Below, one piece after another: positions 44,133 to 52,436 of a DNA stretch of 64,000 nucleotides (positions are counted from its first letter, which is position 1; each line of letters begins with the position of its first letter). The position numbers and the translations under genes are program-made. Source of the DNA: Streptosporangium amethystogenes (GTDB lineage: Bacteria > Actinomycetota > Actinomycetes > Streptosporangiales > Streptosporangiaceae); NCBI RefSeq assembly GCF_000721075.1, contig NZ_JOEQ01000028.1:1-64000 (forward strand), written 5' to 3'. A model generated the notes under the pieces. It searched no databases. It saw only the letters and a list, made by a program, of their open reading frames with translations, and was not told where the DNA came from.

Positions 44133-44214
44133 CTCTCTAGAATAATATTCTGTCGCCCGGGCGACCGCGGAGCTGGTCGGCAGGGTGACGCCGCGGCCGA
44201 GGCCGCGTTTCTGA

Positions 44215-44247
44215 TTGCGTGTCGCGCATTAGGTGCGCAACACGCAA
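44215..44247. promoter_or_regulatory. inverted repeat upstream of the TIM-barrel/AKR operon
   Basis: TTGCGTGT (44215-44222) and ACACGCAA (44240-44247) flank a 17-base centre that itself contains GCGC and TGCGC half sites. It lies 175 bases before the operon start. No regulator gene is adjacent. Confidence 0.5.
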
Positions 44248-44421
44248 GTTGTGAGTAGAGTGCGATGGAGCACCTGGCACTCACGCCTGAAGAGTGCCAG
44301 CCACAAGGGCGTGTGCCGGGGCGGCTCGGCCACCCCCGTCGGCATGCTCGGCGGGGACATGGGCTTCTAGCCCATTTTTTCTCGCATGTCCCACCCACAC
44401 GCACACACACGGAGGCCCCTG

Positions 44422-45471
44422 ATGCGTGTCTACGGTGTCACCTACGACACCGGCTTCCTGTCTGCCGGAACCACCACCCACGAGCCCTTCGACCCGGACG
44501 CGGTGCGCCGCGAAATGCAGATCATCCGCGATGAGCTGCACTGTGACGCGGTCCGTATCACCGGAGGAGACCCGGACCGCCTTGAGACCGCCGCACGCCA
44601 CGCCGCCCGCGCGGGCCTGGAGGTCTGGTATTCGCCGTTCACCAACGGCCTCACCCAAGACGAGCTGATGACGTTCATCGTCGACAGCGCCGGACGGGCT
44701 GAACGCCTACGCCAGGAAGGGACTTCCGTCGTATTCCTCACCGGCTCCGAGATCAGCCTGTTCACCAGTGGATTTCTGCCCGGTGACAGCCTGAAGGAGC
44801 GGCTTGGGTTGATGGCCGAGCCCGCACGGCTGCGCGCCGCACTCCCCGAAGTACCCGCCCGCGTCAACACCTTCCTCGCCCGAGCCGCTGCGACGGTGCG
44901 CGAACGGTTCGGCGGTCCGATCAGCTACGCCTCCCTGCCCTTCGAAGGCGTGGACTGGGCTCCGTTCGACGTGATCGCCACCGATGCCGGATACCGCGAC
45001 GCGACCACCGCGCACAGTTTCCGTGAGAGTCTGCGCGCGCAGACCGCGCAGAGCAAGCCGTTCGCCGTCACCGAGTTCGGCTGCACCACCCACCGCGGAG
45101 CCGCCGAACTGGGCGCACGCGGCGACTACATCATCGAATGGGACGAAGGCCTCTGCCCCCGCCTGACCACAATCGTCATGCGGGACGAAGAAGAGCAGGC
45201 CGAATACGTGCGCGAGCTCCTCGACATCTACGACGAGGAGGGCACGGACACGGTGTTCGTCAACACGTTCGCCCAACGCGGCCTGCCGACGTCCTCCGAG
45301 CCCGGACGGGACTTCGACACCGCCAGCTTCGGCATCGTCAAGATCCTGGAGCGCGGCCGCACAGGGACGACCTATCCGGGGCTGCCGTGGGAACCCAAAG
45401 CCGCCTTCCACACCCTGGCCGCATACGGACGCGCCAGGACGGCCGAGACCGAAAAGAGGACGATGACGTGA
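44422..45471 (+). CDS. TIM-barrel protein resembling clan GH-A glycosidases
   Basis: I do not know the function of this 349-residue protein. It alternates strands and helices in the manner of a TIM barrel (MRVYGVTYDTGF, HCDAVRITGGDPDRLETAAR, EVWYSPFTNG, VVFLTGSEISLFTSGF, DVIATDAGYRD, KPFAVTEFGCTTHRGA). VTEFG resembles the nucleophile strand of GH-A enzymes, and GSE might carry the acid/base. The ATG at 44422 follows GGAGG. It overlaps the aldo-keto reductase by four bases (GTGA). Confidence 0.7.
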   Translation: MRVYGVTYDTGFLSAGTTTHEPFDPDAVRREMQIIRDELHCDAVRITGGDPDRLETAARHAARAGLEVWYSPFTNGLTQDELMTFIVDSAGRAERLRQEGTSVVFLTGSEISLFTSGFLPGDSLKERLGLMAEPARLRAALPEVPARVNTFLARAAATVRERFGGPISYASLPFEGVDWAPFDVIATDAGYRDATTAHSFRESLRAQTAQSKPFAVTEFGCTTHRGAAELGARGDYIIEWDEGLCPRLTTIVMRDEEEQAEYVRELLDIYDEEGTDTVFVNTFAQRGLPTSSEPGRDFDTASFGIVKILERGRTGTTYPGLPWEPKAAFHTLAAYGRARTAETEKRTMT

Positions 45472-46385
45472 GGCTGCCAACCGCGAAGCTCGGAAGGACC
45501 GGGCTGCAGGCGAGCCGCCTTGGCTACGGAGCGATGGAGATGCGCGGGCCACAGGCGTGGGGCAAACCGATAAGCGACGATCAGGCCCGCACGGTATTGA
45601 ACACGGTCCTCGACTCGGGAGTGAACCTCATCGACACCTCGCCGGACTACGGCGACGCCGAGGAGCACATCGGCCGCTGGATCTCCCACCGGCGCGACGA
45701 GTTCCTCCTCGCCAGCAAGTGCGGCTGCCCACTCGCCGCGGTCGGTGACCCGCGGACGGTTCCGCCGCATGTCTACACCAAGGCGAACGTCCGCGCGTGC
45801 GTCGAGCAGAGCCTGCGCCGGATGCGCACCGACCACCTTGACATCTTGATGGTGCACATGAGCCCGAGCGTCGCCGTGATGCAGGCCGAGGACACCATCT
45901 CCGAGATGCAGGCCCTCCAGGACCAAGGCGCGATCCGCTTCACCGGTATGTCGGGGAATCTGCCCCACCTCCCGGAGCACATCGCGATCGGGGTGTTCGA
46001 CGTCTTCCTCTTCCCCTACTCGGCGCTCGACCGCTCCCACGAGGAACTCATCAGCGCCGCCGCGGCAGCCGGCGCGGGGACGATCGCTCACGGTTCGGTC
46101 GCCCGCCCGCTCTTGGCCCCGCCCGAGGCCATGCCGGAGCCGGTGCGCCGACCGCTCGCCGACCGCCACGCACGGCTCGCCGCCGCCAACCTGGACGATC
46201 TGGCAGACGGCGCCTCGACGATGGAACTCCTGCTCCGCTTCATCCTCACTCACCAAGATCTGCACTCGCTGATCGTTGGCTCGACCCAGGTAACGCACGT
46301 GCAGGCCAACGTCGCAGCCGCCCAGAAGGGCCCACTCCCGATGGACGTGTACGACGCACTGCGGGACCGCCTCAGCCCGAGGTAG
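45468..46385 (+). CDS. aldo/keto reductase
   Basis: This 305-residue protein contains AKLGRTGLQASRLGYGAMEM, SGVNLIDTSPDYGDAEEHIG (Asp/Tyr of the tetrad), EFLLASKCGCP (Lys) and DILMVHMS (His). The C-terminal LHSLIVGSTQVTHVQANVAA is the cofactor end of the family. It should reduce a carbonyl, or oxidise a sugar, with NADP(H). The GTG start is coupled to the TIM-barrel gene, so the two may act in sequence on a carbohydrate or glycoside. Confidence 0.9.
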   Translation: MRLPTAKLGRTGLQASRLGYGAMEMRGPQAWGKPISDDQARTVLNTVLDSGVNLIDTSPDYGDAEEHIGRWISHRRDEFLLASKCGCPLAAVGDPRTVPPHVYTKANVRACVEQSLRRMRTDHLDILMVHMSPSVAVMQAEDTISEMQALQDQGAIRFTGMSGNLPHLPEHIAIGVFDVFLFPYSALDRSHEELISAAAAAGAGTIAHGSVARPLLAPPEAMPEPVRRPLADRHARLAAANLDDLADGASTMELLLRFILTHQDLHSLIVGSTQVTHVQANVAAAQKGPLPMDVYDALRDRLSPR

Positions 46386-46611
46386 GGGGCTGCCGAGAGC
46401 CGGACCCGCCGCAACACCAGCCGCGGCGGGGGACAGGGCGGCGGGCCCGACGATCTCCGCCTCTGCCTGCGTGTCCTGCTCCTCGGCCTCGGCGAGCGCC
46501 CGGCACAGCGAGGCGACCAAGGGGGACTTGCCCGCGTTCTTCCCGATCTTGATCGTGAGCTCCTTGGCGATCTCGGGGACGAGGACCCCTGAGATTGACC
46601 GGCACGGTCAT
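46386..46611 (-). pseudogene. frameshifted remnant of an unknown small protein
   Basis: MTVPVNLRG in one frame and VPEIAKELTIKIGKNAGKSP, then LVASLCRALAEAEEQDTQAE, in the next look like one helical protein split by a single-base shift near 46590. It runs into the end of the aldo-keto reductase. I do not recognise the family. Confidence 0.35.
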
Positions 46612-46644
46612 CGGCCGGCCGGCATGCGCCGGGGGAAGCCTTGC

Positions 46645-47388
46645 TCAGGAAAGATCGATGGTGAGACCGGAAGTGGCGATGCCGGTCTCGCCGTCGTATT
46701 CGGCCTCAGCGGCGGCTTGCGCGGCTGTGGCGTCTGTGCCTGGCTGCAGGTGAGTCAGTAACAGGTGCCGGGCGCCGGCCTCCTTGGCCTGCCGGCCTAC
46801 CTGGCGGGCGCTCGACAGGTGGCGCCGCGAATCCTCCGGGACCCGGTCCGCATAGGTGGCCTCGGCCAGAAGCAGATCAGCGCCGCGCGCCAGGTCCACC
46901 ACATCGGGGCTCGGGCAGGTGTCACCGGTGTATGCGAGCACCCGCTCGCCCGCTGTCAGCCGTATGCCGGCATTGGGCACCGAGTGCGGCAGCAGACGGG
47001 TCCGCGCGTGGAACGGGCCGATGTCGAGCGAGCCGCCGGCGGTGAACTCGTGCAGGACATAGGCGTCGGTCAGCATCCCCGGGCGGTCCAGCGCGAGTAC
47101 CGCATCCAGGGCGCCGGGCAGCGAGTACACCGGCAACGGCGCCGGCGGGTCATCACGCAATGTCCGCGCCCGCAACAGCGGGTTCAGGTCGGCACAGTGA
47201 TCGGGATGTCCGTGACTGATGAACACCGCGTCGACCTGATCGGCGGTGATCCGTTCCAGCAGCCGCGGCACCGTCGCATATCCAGGGTCGACGAGTAGCC
47301 TGAACCCGTCGTGCTCCACGAGATAACCACTGCAGGCCTGGCCCGCCCCCGGCCACGCGCCGCATCCGCCAAGAATTGTCAGCAGCAT
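46645..47388 (-). CDS. metallo-beta-lactamase-fold hydrolase, RNase Z-like
   Basis: This 247-residue MBL protein has VFISHGHPDHCADL (HxHxDH), LAYTGDTCPSPDVVDLARGA (Asp ligand) and HLLLTHLQPGTD (last His). The opening LTILGGCGAWPGAGQACSGY is common in small RNase Z-like phosphodiesterases or cyclic-phosphate hydrolases. It is a lone gene. The precise substrate cannot be inferred. Confidence 0.87.
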   Translation of the reverse strand: MLLTILGGCGAWPGAGQACSGYLVEHDGFRLLVDPGYATVPRLLERITADQVDAVFISHGHPDHCADLNPLLRARTLRDDPPAPLPVYSLPGALDAVLALDRPGMLTDAYVLHEFTAGGSLDIGPFHARTRLLPHSVPNAGIRLTAGERVLAYTGDTCPSPDVVDLARGADLLLAEATYADRVPEDSRRHLSSARQVGRQAKEAGARHLLLTHLQPGTDATAAQAAAEAEYDGETGIATSGLTIDLS

Positions 47389-47718
47389 CCATGAACTCTA
47401 ACGGCCGGCCCACCAACCATGGCGCGCCCGTATGAGCTGTGCGCGTCAGTTCGGCGGATGAGGAGTTAGAGTTCGGAGTCAAGATGACCGACCGAGCGGT
47501 CGAGGACGTCGTCTATCCCGCGCGGTGCCTGGCGGCTACAAGGCTCCGGTGACGCTGCTGCACGAGTAAAGGCCAAGGGATCTTCGTACCGGCAGCACAA
47601 GCGGCGCGTGTTCAAGGCCTCCTACACCACCCACTCATCGAGGCGCTGGAGTTCGGGTCGGCCGGCACCGTGCATGCGCCGGCACTGATCAAGCGGTGTA
47701 AGGCCGGGTCGACGGGTG
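47389..47718. other. 330 bases without a clear gene
   Basis: Short protein-like tails exist on the plus strand, such as RAVPGGYKAPVTLLHE ending near 47570 and GLLHHPLIEALEFG soon after. Neither has a start or an intact frame. They may be scraps of lost genes. Confidence 0.4.
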
Positions 47719-48045
47719 TTACTTCTCGGCCGTGCCGGGTTCCCCTCCGATGGACTCCTGATAGATGTCCGCGTAGGTGCGCGAGTCCTTGACCAGGTCG
47801 TCGCAGAAGGCGGCGACGTCGTTGCCGATGAGTTCCAGGACTCTCTTGCCGGCCGCGACGCCCTCCTCGAAGAAATCGACGATCCCTGAGAGCAGGGACC
47901 CGTCAAGCAAGTCGATCGGTCCAACCTTGAAGAAGTACCTCTGAATCTCCTTGTAGACGATCTGGTAGTCCGACGGGAGCGCCTTGACCCGCGCCATGTG
48001 CGCCCGCCACTGCTTCTTGCCCTCGATGATGTCGTGGATGCCCAC
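47719..48045 (-). CDS. DUF1048 protein, second copy
   Basis: This 108-residue helical protein reads MGIHDIIEGKKQWRAHMARV, ALPSDYQIVYKEIQRYFFKV and RVLELIGNDVAAFCDDLVKD. DUF1048 proteins are small, mostly alpha-helical partners of PadR regulators; their role is unknown. It follows its sister gene by one base and is the last gene of the PadR operon. A third of the length (ALPxDY..., then xGxDVxxFCxxL) aligns with the sister protein. Confidence 0.85.
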   Translation of the reverse strand: MGIHDIIEGKKQWRAHMARVKALPSDYQIVYKEIQRYFFKVGPIDLLDGSLLSGIVDFFEEGVAAGKRVLELIGNDVAAFCDDLVKDSRTYADIYQESIGGEPGTAEK

Positions 48046-48046
48046 G

Positions 48047-48403
48047 TCAGCCTCCTAGCTGGCCCAATTTCCTTGCGACGTTCCTGTTCAACTGCTCGCG
48101 CCACCGGCCGCGAAAGCTCCGAGCCCCTTCTCCGCCGGCCAGCGCCGCGCAGAAGCCCTCGATGTCGTCGCCCAGCACCTCGTGAATGCTCCGCCCATCG
48201 GCCGCTGTCTCTTCGAGCAGTCCTAGAGCGCTGTCGAAAATCGGCATCAGGTTTCGACCTGTGAAGTCCGAGTAGGGAGAAAGGTGACCCTTGATCTCTT
48301 CCCATGCCGCCCGGTAGTCGGCCGGCAATGCCTTGGCCCGAACTTCGAACGCCTTCCATTCCCTGGTGAGATCGCTGCCTGTCATGGTTTCCCAGAAGTT
48401 CAT
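48047..48403 (-). CDS. DUF1048 protein, first copy
   Basis: This 118-residue protein reads MNFWETMTGSDLTREWKAFE, ALPADYRAAWEEIKGHLSPY and IHEVLGDDIEGFCAALAGGE. It is the middle gene of the PadR/DUF1048/DUF1048 operon and overlaps the PadR stop by four bases. The two copies probably arose by duplication and diverged. Confidence 0.85.
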   Translation of the reverse strand: MNFWETMTGSDLTREWKAFEVRAKALPADYRAAWEEIKGHLSPYSDFTGRNLMPIFDSALGLLEETAADGRSIHEVLGDDIEGFCAALAGGEGARSFRGRWREQLNRNVARKLGQLGG

Positions 48404-48729
48404 CTCCCGCCCTCCTTGAGCTTGTCGATCCGTGATGTGATGTACTCCCATTTCGCCCAGAACCTCGCGAGTTCTTTGCGCCCCGCGTCGTTGAGCGCAT
48501 AGAACTTGCGCGGCGGGCCCAGCCCGGACGGTCGTTTCGTCACCTGGACGAGCCCGTTCTTCTCCAGCCGCAGCAGGATGGTGTAAACCGTCCCCTCGAC
48601 GACGTCGGCGAAGCCGAGTTCGTTCAGCCGGCGTGTGATGGCATACCCGTAGGTCTCCTCGCTGCCGATGATTTCAAGCACGCAGCCCTCAAGCGTGCCC
48701 TTCAGCATCTCCGTCAGGTCGTCCATCGT
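48400..48729 (-). CDS. PadR family regulator
   Basis: This 109-residue PadR protein has LKGTLEGCVLEIIGSEETYG YAI, GTVYTILLRLEKNGLVQVTK and GPPRKFYALNDAGRKELARF. These give the winged helix and dimer helix of the small PadR group that senses drugs or membrane stress. It heads a three-gene operon with two DUF1048 proteins. A perfect 10-base inverted repeat 24 bases upstream is the expected operator. Confidence 0.92.
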   Translation of the reverse strand, partial: TMDDLTEMLKGTLEGCVLEIIGSEETYGYAITRRLNELGFADVVEGTVYTILLRLEKNGLVQVTKRPSGLGPPRKFYALNDAGRKELARFWAKWEYITSRIDKLKEGGR

Positions 48730-48752
48730 GGGTCCTCTTCCGCCCTCCTGGT

Positions 48753-48775
48753 ACTCGGTGCTACCGAGTACCACT
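48753..48775. promoter_or_regulatory. PadR operator, perfect 10-base inverted repeat
   Basis: GGTACTCGGT (48753-48762) and ACCGAGTACC (48766-48775) surround gct. A second GGTAcc-containing stretch follows (acggtaccacgg). The next 250 bases to 49026 hold no gene. Confidence 0.75.
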
Positions 48776-49026
48776 ACACGGTACCACGGAGTAGTGGAGC
48801 ACCGTGCCCGGCAAGCGGCGAGCACAGACCACGGAAGCGATTCGAATGCCCAGCAACTCGCGGACGCCGCCGAACTCGGCCGCGGCTTCGCCATGGTGAT
48901 GACCAAGCTGGCTGGCCCTGCGGACTACGGATTGCTGATCAGGCAGATGGGCTGACCGTCCTCTTTACGCGTGATGACGACGGTGGGCGTCTGCGCGACC
49001 GAACCCTCCTTCGACATCGGCCGCTG

Positions 49027-49541
49027 CTATACCCTCGGCGACGCGAGCACGCGCCAGAGACCCAGTACGGCCAGCAGGGACGCCGCGCCCGCCGCGCCGA
49101 CGACCAGGCCGGGCGCTGACACCTCGCCCAACGCCCCGCCGCCGACCGCGCACAGCCCCTGCAACGTCATGGTCCCCGTCAGCGCCAGCCCGAAGGCCTG
49201 GCCTCGGTTCGCCTCCGGCACCGCCTTCAGGAAGCGCCGGGCCAGCCCCAGCTGGTACGCGACCCCGAACCCGGACACGGCGAGCAGCAGCGCCGCGGTG
49301 ACCGGCCCGGGCGAGGCAGCAGCGTGCCGCCGAGGGCGTAGGGCAGGAAGCCGGCGGCGTAGGCCAGCGCGGCCAGCAGGGGCGAGCCGGTGCTGGCGTA
49401 GACGGTCACCGAGAGCGCGAGCATCTTCACCGTCTCGCCGCCGAGGAAGAGCGCGTAGCCGGTGAACAGCACGCGGAACTGGCGCACCGCGAACACCTCG
49501 CGGTAGGTGGCCCGCGCCGGTGCGGCCAGGAGTGTCGTCAT
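49027..49541 (-). pseudogene. MFS transporter with its middle deleted
   Basis: The N-terminus is normal (MTTLLAAPARATYREVFAVR, FLGGETVKMLALSVTVYAST, AAGFLPYALGGTLL). Near 49315 the frame breaks and the last two helices follow in another frame (VSGFGVAYQLGLARRFLKAV, GQAFGLALTGTMTLQGLCAV), ending at a normal stop. About 180 residues are missing. It diverges from the DUF5937 regulator, which therefore lacks a working target. Confidence 0.75.
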
Positions 49542-49600
49542 GCGGGCCAGTCTCGGGGCGGTGCAGACGGAGGCGTTAAGCTTTCGTGTGGAGGCGAAAG

Positions 49601-50599
49601 ATGCTTGCCATCGAAGTCGGGCCGGTCGACGTGGCGCACACCCGCTACGCGATCTCGCCGCTGGGTGAAGCAATGAACGCGCTGCGGGTCGTGGCGGGCA
49701 AGCAGCCGGCCGGGCCGCTGCGGCCCTGGGCGGAGCGCATCGCGCCGCGGTACGCGCGGCTGCTCTGCGAGACGCCCGCGGTCGGGGCGCTGACGACGCT
49801 GTTTCGCCGCGGCGACTACAACGCCGACTTCATCCATCCTCCGCCTTCGGGCCCCGGCGACGACTTCGCCGTCGAACTCGCCGCGGTGCGGGCGACCCCG
49901 CTGCACCAGGTTCGCGCGGAGATCGCCCGCAACCTGGTCGGGCTGCGTACGCCGCCGCGCCACGTCCAGCAGATCCTGGCCGCCCCGGACGTGCTCACCC
50001 GGCTTTCGGACGCGATCGAGGCGACCTGGCACGCGCTGGTCGAGCCCGACTGGCCGCGGCTGCGTACGGTGCTGGAGCGCGACCTGGTGCACCGCGCCGG
50101 GCACCTCGCCATGTACGGCTGGGCCGCGGCGCTGTCCGACCTGGATCCGCGGGTGGGCTGGCGCTCCGAGGGAGCCGACGGTGTGATCGAGGTGCGTACC
50201 GGCCCCCGGAACGAGTGGGAGTGGCACCGGCTGGGCGGCAAGGGACTGCTGCTGATGCCGACCGTCTTCGGCACCCTCATCAGCTACGTCGAGCCGCCCT
50301 GGCCGTACGCCCTGGTGTATCCGGCGCGTGGCGTCGCGAACCTGCTCGGGCCGCCGCCCCCGCAGGGCGGTGCGGTGGCACTGGCGCGGCTGGTCGGCCC
50401 GCACCGCGCGCAGGTGCTGCGGGCGCTCGCGGTGCCGGCGACGACCACGCAGTTGGTCCGCCAGCTGGGTCTCAGCCTGGGCGCAGTCGGCGGCCACCTG
50501 GCCGTGCTGCGCGAATCTGGCCTGGTCACGCGGACGCGGACCGGCCGATCCGTGCACTACGAGCGCACCCCTCTGGGCGGGACCCTGGCCGGCGACTGA
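49601..50599 (+). CDS. ArsR-type regulator with DUF5937 domain
   Basis: This 332-residue protein starts MLAIEVGPVDVAHTRYAISP and ends in a winged helix (GPHRAQVLRALAVPATTTQL, VRQLGLSLGAVGGHLAVLRE). The DUF5937 N-terminal two thirds is thought to be an effector domain. The ATG at 49601 has a GGAGG. It diverges from an MFS gene by 60 bases, a typical regulator/exporter pair, but the exporter is broken. Confidence 0.88.
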   Translation: MLAIEVGPVDVAHTRYAISPLGEAMNALRVVAGKQPAGPLRPWAERIAPRYARLLCETPAVGALTTLFRRGDYNADFIHPPPSGPGDDFAVELAAVRATPLHQVRAEIARNLVGLRTPPRHVQQILAAPDVLTRLSDAIEATWHALVEPDWPRLRTVLERDLVHRAGHLAMYGWAAALSDLDPRVGWRSEGADGVIEVRTGPRNEWEWHRLGGKGLLLMPTVFGTLISYVEPPWPYALVYPARGVANLLGPPPPQGGAVALARLVGPHRAQVLRALAVPATTTQLVRQLGLSLGAVGGHLAVLRESGLVTRTRTGRSVHYERTPLGGTLAGD

Positions 50600-50739
50600 G
50601 CGCGGCCACCGGTGGCGGGCTGGATCCCACCCGCCACCATGAGTGCTAATGCGAAACATAGCCGAGAGCGCGGGCGCCGGGCGGCTGCTCGCGCTGCGCG
50701 ACGACGCTGCTCAACTGGAAGCGGCGCCGCGATCGGCCG

Positions 50740-51435
50740 GTGGGGGCCGGCGACGGCTATCCGCTGAAGGTCCCGGCGGCCGACGACGCGCCGCCGCAGG
50801 AGGTCGTCGACTGGATGGCCGACCTGGCCATGCTCTCGCAGGTGCCGTTCACCTACCTGATCCCCGACGAGGGCCTGCTGCCGCTGGAGTCGATCCGATT
50901 CGTCGACGTCGACCAGGAGTGGGTGCGGTGCCTGGTCGATGGGGCGTACAGCATCGGCCGGGTGACCGCCGCCGACGCCGCGCGCGACGCGGCCGGGGGA
51001 CCTCTGGTGGCGCCCGCCCGGCTGACCGGCGCGCTGATCCGGTCGTCGATCATCAGCGCCTATCCCGGGCTGCTGATCGACGCCTACGGCGCCGACGGCA
51101 AGGCACTCGACGTGGCCCAGCGGGTCGCGCTGTCGCCGAACATCCTGCTGGTGCTGTTCACGGGCGTGCTGGCCCGGCTCGACCTGCACCAGAAGCCGGA
51201 ACAGCAGCACTTCGCGGTCGAGTCGGCCGGGCCGGGGAAGGTCTCCCGGGTCCTTCGCGGGGCCACCGGCTCCGCCGACGCGGTGACGCTGGGCCCGACC
51301 GGGACCGTGCCGCTGGCCACGCTGGCCGCCAGGATGGCGAGCAAGCTCAACGTGACCAGCGGGTTCGGGTCGGCCGCGTTCGCCCGGCAGATGCTGGAGA
51401 CCACCGAACGGGTGACCTTCACGACCCCTACCTGA
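50740..51435 (+). CDS. unrecognised protein, probably lacking its N-terminus
   Basis: The 231-codon frame begins at a GTG without ribosome site; coding similarity appears to continue a little upstream (TLLNWKRRRDRPVGAGDGYP), which suggests the front is lost. The body reads VVDWMADLAMLSQVPFTYLI, LLPLESIRFVDVDQEWVRCL, VDGAYSIGRVTAADAARDAA and SSIISAYPGLLIDAYGADGK. I have an impression of similar hypothetical proteins in other actinomycetes near phage-tail-like gene sets, but cannot verify it. It is followed by an IS630 scrap. Confidence 0.5.
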   Translation: MGAGDGYPLKVPAADDAPPQEVVDWMADLAMLSQVPFTYLIPDEGLLPLESIRFVDVDQEWVRCLVDGAYSIGRVTAADAARDAAGGPLVAPARLTGALIRSSIISAYPGLLIDAYGADGKALDVAQRVALSPNILLVLFTGVLARLDLHQKPEQQHFAVESAGPGKVSRVLRGATGSADAVTLGPTGTVPLATLAARMASKLNVTSGFGSAAFARQMLETTERVTFTTPT

Positions 51436-51467
51436 GTGGTCGGCTCCGGAAATCGTTCGAGATTTGA

Positions 51468-51653
51468 TCATGCTGCCAGACCGACGGAGGACTCTTCCTG
51501 GTGATCGGCGGTGTGCCGGTCGAGCCTGGCCAGCAGATCGTCCAGGTCAAAGGTGGTGAACTTCCACTGGAACGGCTGTGCCGTGGCGTTGTAGCGGACT
51601 TCGAACCCTCGGAGCAGGTCCCCGACCTGGCCCCCCGCTCGGGTCCGCGTCAC
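51468..51653 (-). mobile_element. IS630-family transposase C-terminal fragment
   Basis: FEVRYNATAQPFQWKFTTFD, then LDDLLARLDRH, is the conserved end of IS630-type transposases (FxxRYNxxAxPFxWxFT). Only about 45 codons of homology remain, and there is no terminal repeat I can identify. Confidence 0.7.
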
Positions 51654-51790
51654 CAGGGGAAGCTGAAGGCAGCCTGATCCGGGGATCAGCCGGTGAGGGT
51701 GTCGTAGCCGCTCTCGGCCAGGGCATCGAGCTGGAGCCGAGACGGCGAAGTCCTCCCGCCCCGCTTTGCCATCCTCGTGCTACAAAGTTT

Positions 51791-51809
51791 AACCTAGTGC
51801 TACTAGTTT
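51791..51809. promoter_or_regulatory. operator candidate before the TetR/hydrolase operon
   Basis: aacctagt and actagttt (one mismatch) flank a 3-base centre. The stretch is AT-rich and lies 34 bases upstream of the TetR start. Confidence 0.5.
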
Positions 51810-51842
51810 TTTCCTAATGACTCTAGGGAAAGGGAGGTGCGC

Positions 51843-52436
51843 ATGGCGCGGGCCGGATTGACGGCGGACCGGGTGACGCTCGCGGGCGCCGAACTGGCGG
51901 ACGAGGTCGGGCTCGACCACGTGACCATGTCGGCGGTGGCGCGGCGGCTCGGGGTGAAGGACGCGAGCCTGTATGTGCACGTGCGCGGTCTGGAGGACCT
52001 GCGCGGGCGGATCGCGCTGTTGGCGGCGGACGAGAAGACCATCCGCATCGCCGAGGCCACCGCCGGGCGGGCGGGGAAGGACGCGCTGATGGCGTTCGCG
52101 AACGCCTGGCGGACCTACGCCCACGACCACCCCGGCCGCTACACCGCGACACAGATCCCAACGCAGATCGATCCCGAGCTCGCGGCCCGGGCTCCCGGGC
52201 CGCGGCGCGCGGTCGAGCTGACCTACAGCATGCTGCGCGCCTACGCACTGGCCGAGCCCGACCTGACCGACGCCGTTCGGCTCGTGCGCAGCACGCTCCA
52301 CGGCTTCGTCAGCCTCGAGGCCGCCGACGGGTTCGCGCACGCGCGCCCGGCCGAGGATTCCTGGGCCCGCTGTCTCGACGCCCTGCACGCTCTCCTGGAG
52401 CACTGGCCCGCACCCCGTGAAGGAGACCCCTCATGA
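51843..52436 (+). CDS. TetR regulator with WHG-type C-terminal domain
   Basis: This 197-residue protein has LTADRVTLAGAELADEVGLD, HVTMSAVARRLGVKDASLYV (recognition helix) and a C-terminal domain with HGFVSLEAADGF, the TetR_C WHG-like pattern. It overlaps the downstream alpha/beta hydrolase by ATGA, so repressor and enzyme are made from one message. The inverted repeat upstream suggests autorepression. Confidence 0.87.
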   Translation: MARAGLTADRVTLAGAELADEVGLDHVTMSAVARRLGVKDASLYVHVRGLEDLRGRIALLAADEKTIRIAEATAGRAGKDALMAFANAWRTYAHDHPGRYTATQIPTQIDPELAARAPGPRRAVELTYSMLRAYALAEPDLTDAVRLVRSTLHGFVSLEAADGFAHARPAEDSWARCLDALHALLEHWPAPREGDPS

